DNA of 7,126 bases from Bacteroidales bacterium. Its GTDB lineage: Bacteria; Bacteroidota; Bacteroidia; Bacteroidales; GCA-2748055. A program made the translations under genes and the position numbers. The stretch lies in NCBI GenBank assembly GCA_023135025.1, contig JAGLTY010000106.1, forward strand, positions 1 through 7,126, read 5' to 3'. Positions 6,481 through 7,126 of this stretch are shown here, in pieces. Every line of letters begins with the position of its first letter. Position 1 is the first letter of the stretch. A model generated the notes under the pieces. It worked only from the letters and a program-made list of their open reading frames with translations, did no database searches and was not told the origin of the DNA.

Positions 6481-7126
6481 ATGGTAAATATCCTGGTTAT
6501 AGACGACGAAAGAAGTATCCGCAATACTCTGAAAGAGATTCTTGAATATGAAAAATTTAAGGTGGAGCTGGCCGAACATGGCGCCGAGGGACTGGAGAAA
6601 TACAGGAAGGGGAGCTACGACATAGTGCTGTGCGATATCAAGATGCCCGAAATGGACGGACTGGAAGTGCTGGAGAAGATTTTCGAGGAGGAGGGAGACG
6701 CCCAGGTGATCATGATCTCGGGCCATGGGAACATCGACAATGCGGTAGAAGCAATCAAGAAGGGAGCCTATGATTTTATTGAAAAGCCGTTGGACCTGAA
6801 CCGGTTGCTGATCACCATTCGCAATGCCCTGGATAAATCGACCCTGATCACTGAAACCAAAGTGTTGAAACGGAAAGTCAACAAAGGGTACAATATGGTC
6901 GGAGAATCGAAAGCCATTCAGCAGGTCATGGAGATCATCGACAAGGTGGCCCCCACCGATGCCAAGGTCCTGATCACCGGGGCGAACGGAACCGGCAAAG
7001 AGCTGGTGGCCCGCTCACTCCATGAGAACAGCACCCGTGCAGCCGCACCATTTATTGAAGTGAATTGCGCCGCTATCCCTTCCGAACTGATCGAAAGTGA
7101 GCTTTTCGGCCATGAAAAGGGGGCCT
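6481..7126 (+). CDS. NtrC-family sigma-54-dependent response regulator, 3'-truncated by the window end
   Basis: I translated 215 residues from ATG 6481; the frame is open to the last base. Residues 1-120 are a receiver domain: the start reads MVNILVIDDE with acidic pocket Asp8/Asp9, the phosphoacceptor is Asp52 (LCDIKMPEMDG), and the switch residues are Ser80 (MISGHG) and Lys102 (EKP). A helical linker follows (121-138). The AAA+ sigma-54 activation domain begins near 139 (YNMVGESKAI) with Walker A GANGTGKE at 167-174 and NCAAIP/SELFGHEKGA at the end. The window stops within the GAFTGA loop that touches sigma-54, so the ATPase remainder and any DNA-binding domain are unseen. Walker A has Ala168 where many family members have Glu. 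The start lies 16 bp after the phosphatase stop, with an A/T-rich leader and no Shine-Dalgarno. No partner histidine kinase is in view. Phosphorylation would be expected to switch on sigma-54 promoters, targets unknown. Confidence 0.95.
   Translation, partial: MVNILVIDDERSIRNTLKEILEYEKFKVELAEHGAEGLEKYRKGSYDIVLCDIKMPEMDGLEVLEKIFEEEGDAQVIMISGHGNIDNAVEAIKKGAYDFIEKPLDLNRLLITIRNALDKSTLITETKVLKRKVNKGYNMVGESKAIQQVMEIIDKVAPTDAKVLITGANGTGKELVARSLHENSTRAAAPFIEVNCAAIPSELIESELFGHEKGA

Larger units (their letters stand above)
1472..7126 (+). other. Probable operon: grpE-dnaJ-ABC ATPase-ABC permease-Ppx/GppA-sigma-54 regulator
   Basis: Six genes run in one direction with junctions of +1, -4, +2, -4 and +16 bp. 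I see no terminator-like hairpin or room for a standard promoter between them, apart from possible promoters inside genes. The two ATGA overlaps imply that ribosomes finishing one gene start the next. The co-transcription is an inference from spacing. Whether the products act in one process (for example a cell-envelope or starvation stress response) is not shown by the sequence. Confidence 0.75.

Overview
The window looks like chromosomal DNA of a Bacteroidota member. The main evidence is a large repeat protein that ends in a type IX secretion (T9SS) sorting domain, a system essentially confined to that phylum. Weak or absent Shine-Dalgarno sequences before most starts and the overall protein flavour agree with this. 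Genus cannot be read from the sequence; an environmental or marine Bacteroidales/Marinilabiliales-like lineage is a guess. All genes are on the + strand, and no mobile element, tRNA, rRNA or CRISPR array is visible.

Region 1 (1-1372) is the 3' end of a secreted, cell-surface protein gene. It holds four tandem cadherin-like/putative-Ig repeats of exactly 90 residues (270 bp), then a T9SS type A C-terminal sorting domain. Its 5' end lies outside the window. Region 2 (1373-1471) is a 99-bp spacer with a strong imperfect palindrome that could be a terminator or an operator.

Region 3 (1472 to the window end) is a tightly packed run of six co-directional genes: grpE, dnaJ, an ABC-2 exporter ATPase (NatA/YhaQ type), its membrane subunit (NatB type), a short Ppx/GppA-family phosphatase, and the start of an NtrC-type sigma-54-dependent response regulator. 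Junctions are 1 bp apart, 4-bp ATGA overlap, 2 bp apart, 4-bp ATGA overlap and 16 bp apart. This strongly suggests one transcript with translational coupling. GrpE and DnaJ are co-chaperones of DnaK, which is not in the window. The two ABC genes form a complete half-exporter pair. The phosphatase would act on polyphosphate or (p)ppGpp-type substrates. The regulator is cut just before its sigma-54 contact loop.

The genes belong to known families. The points most worth attention are the combination of protein-folding, export, phosphate/alarmone and sigma-54 functions in one probable operon, the indel-free repeat array, and the palindrome before grpE. I did not find convincing evidence for a wholly new system.
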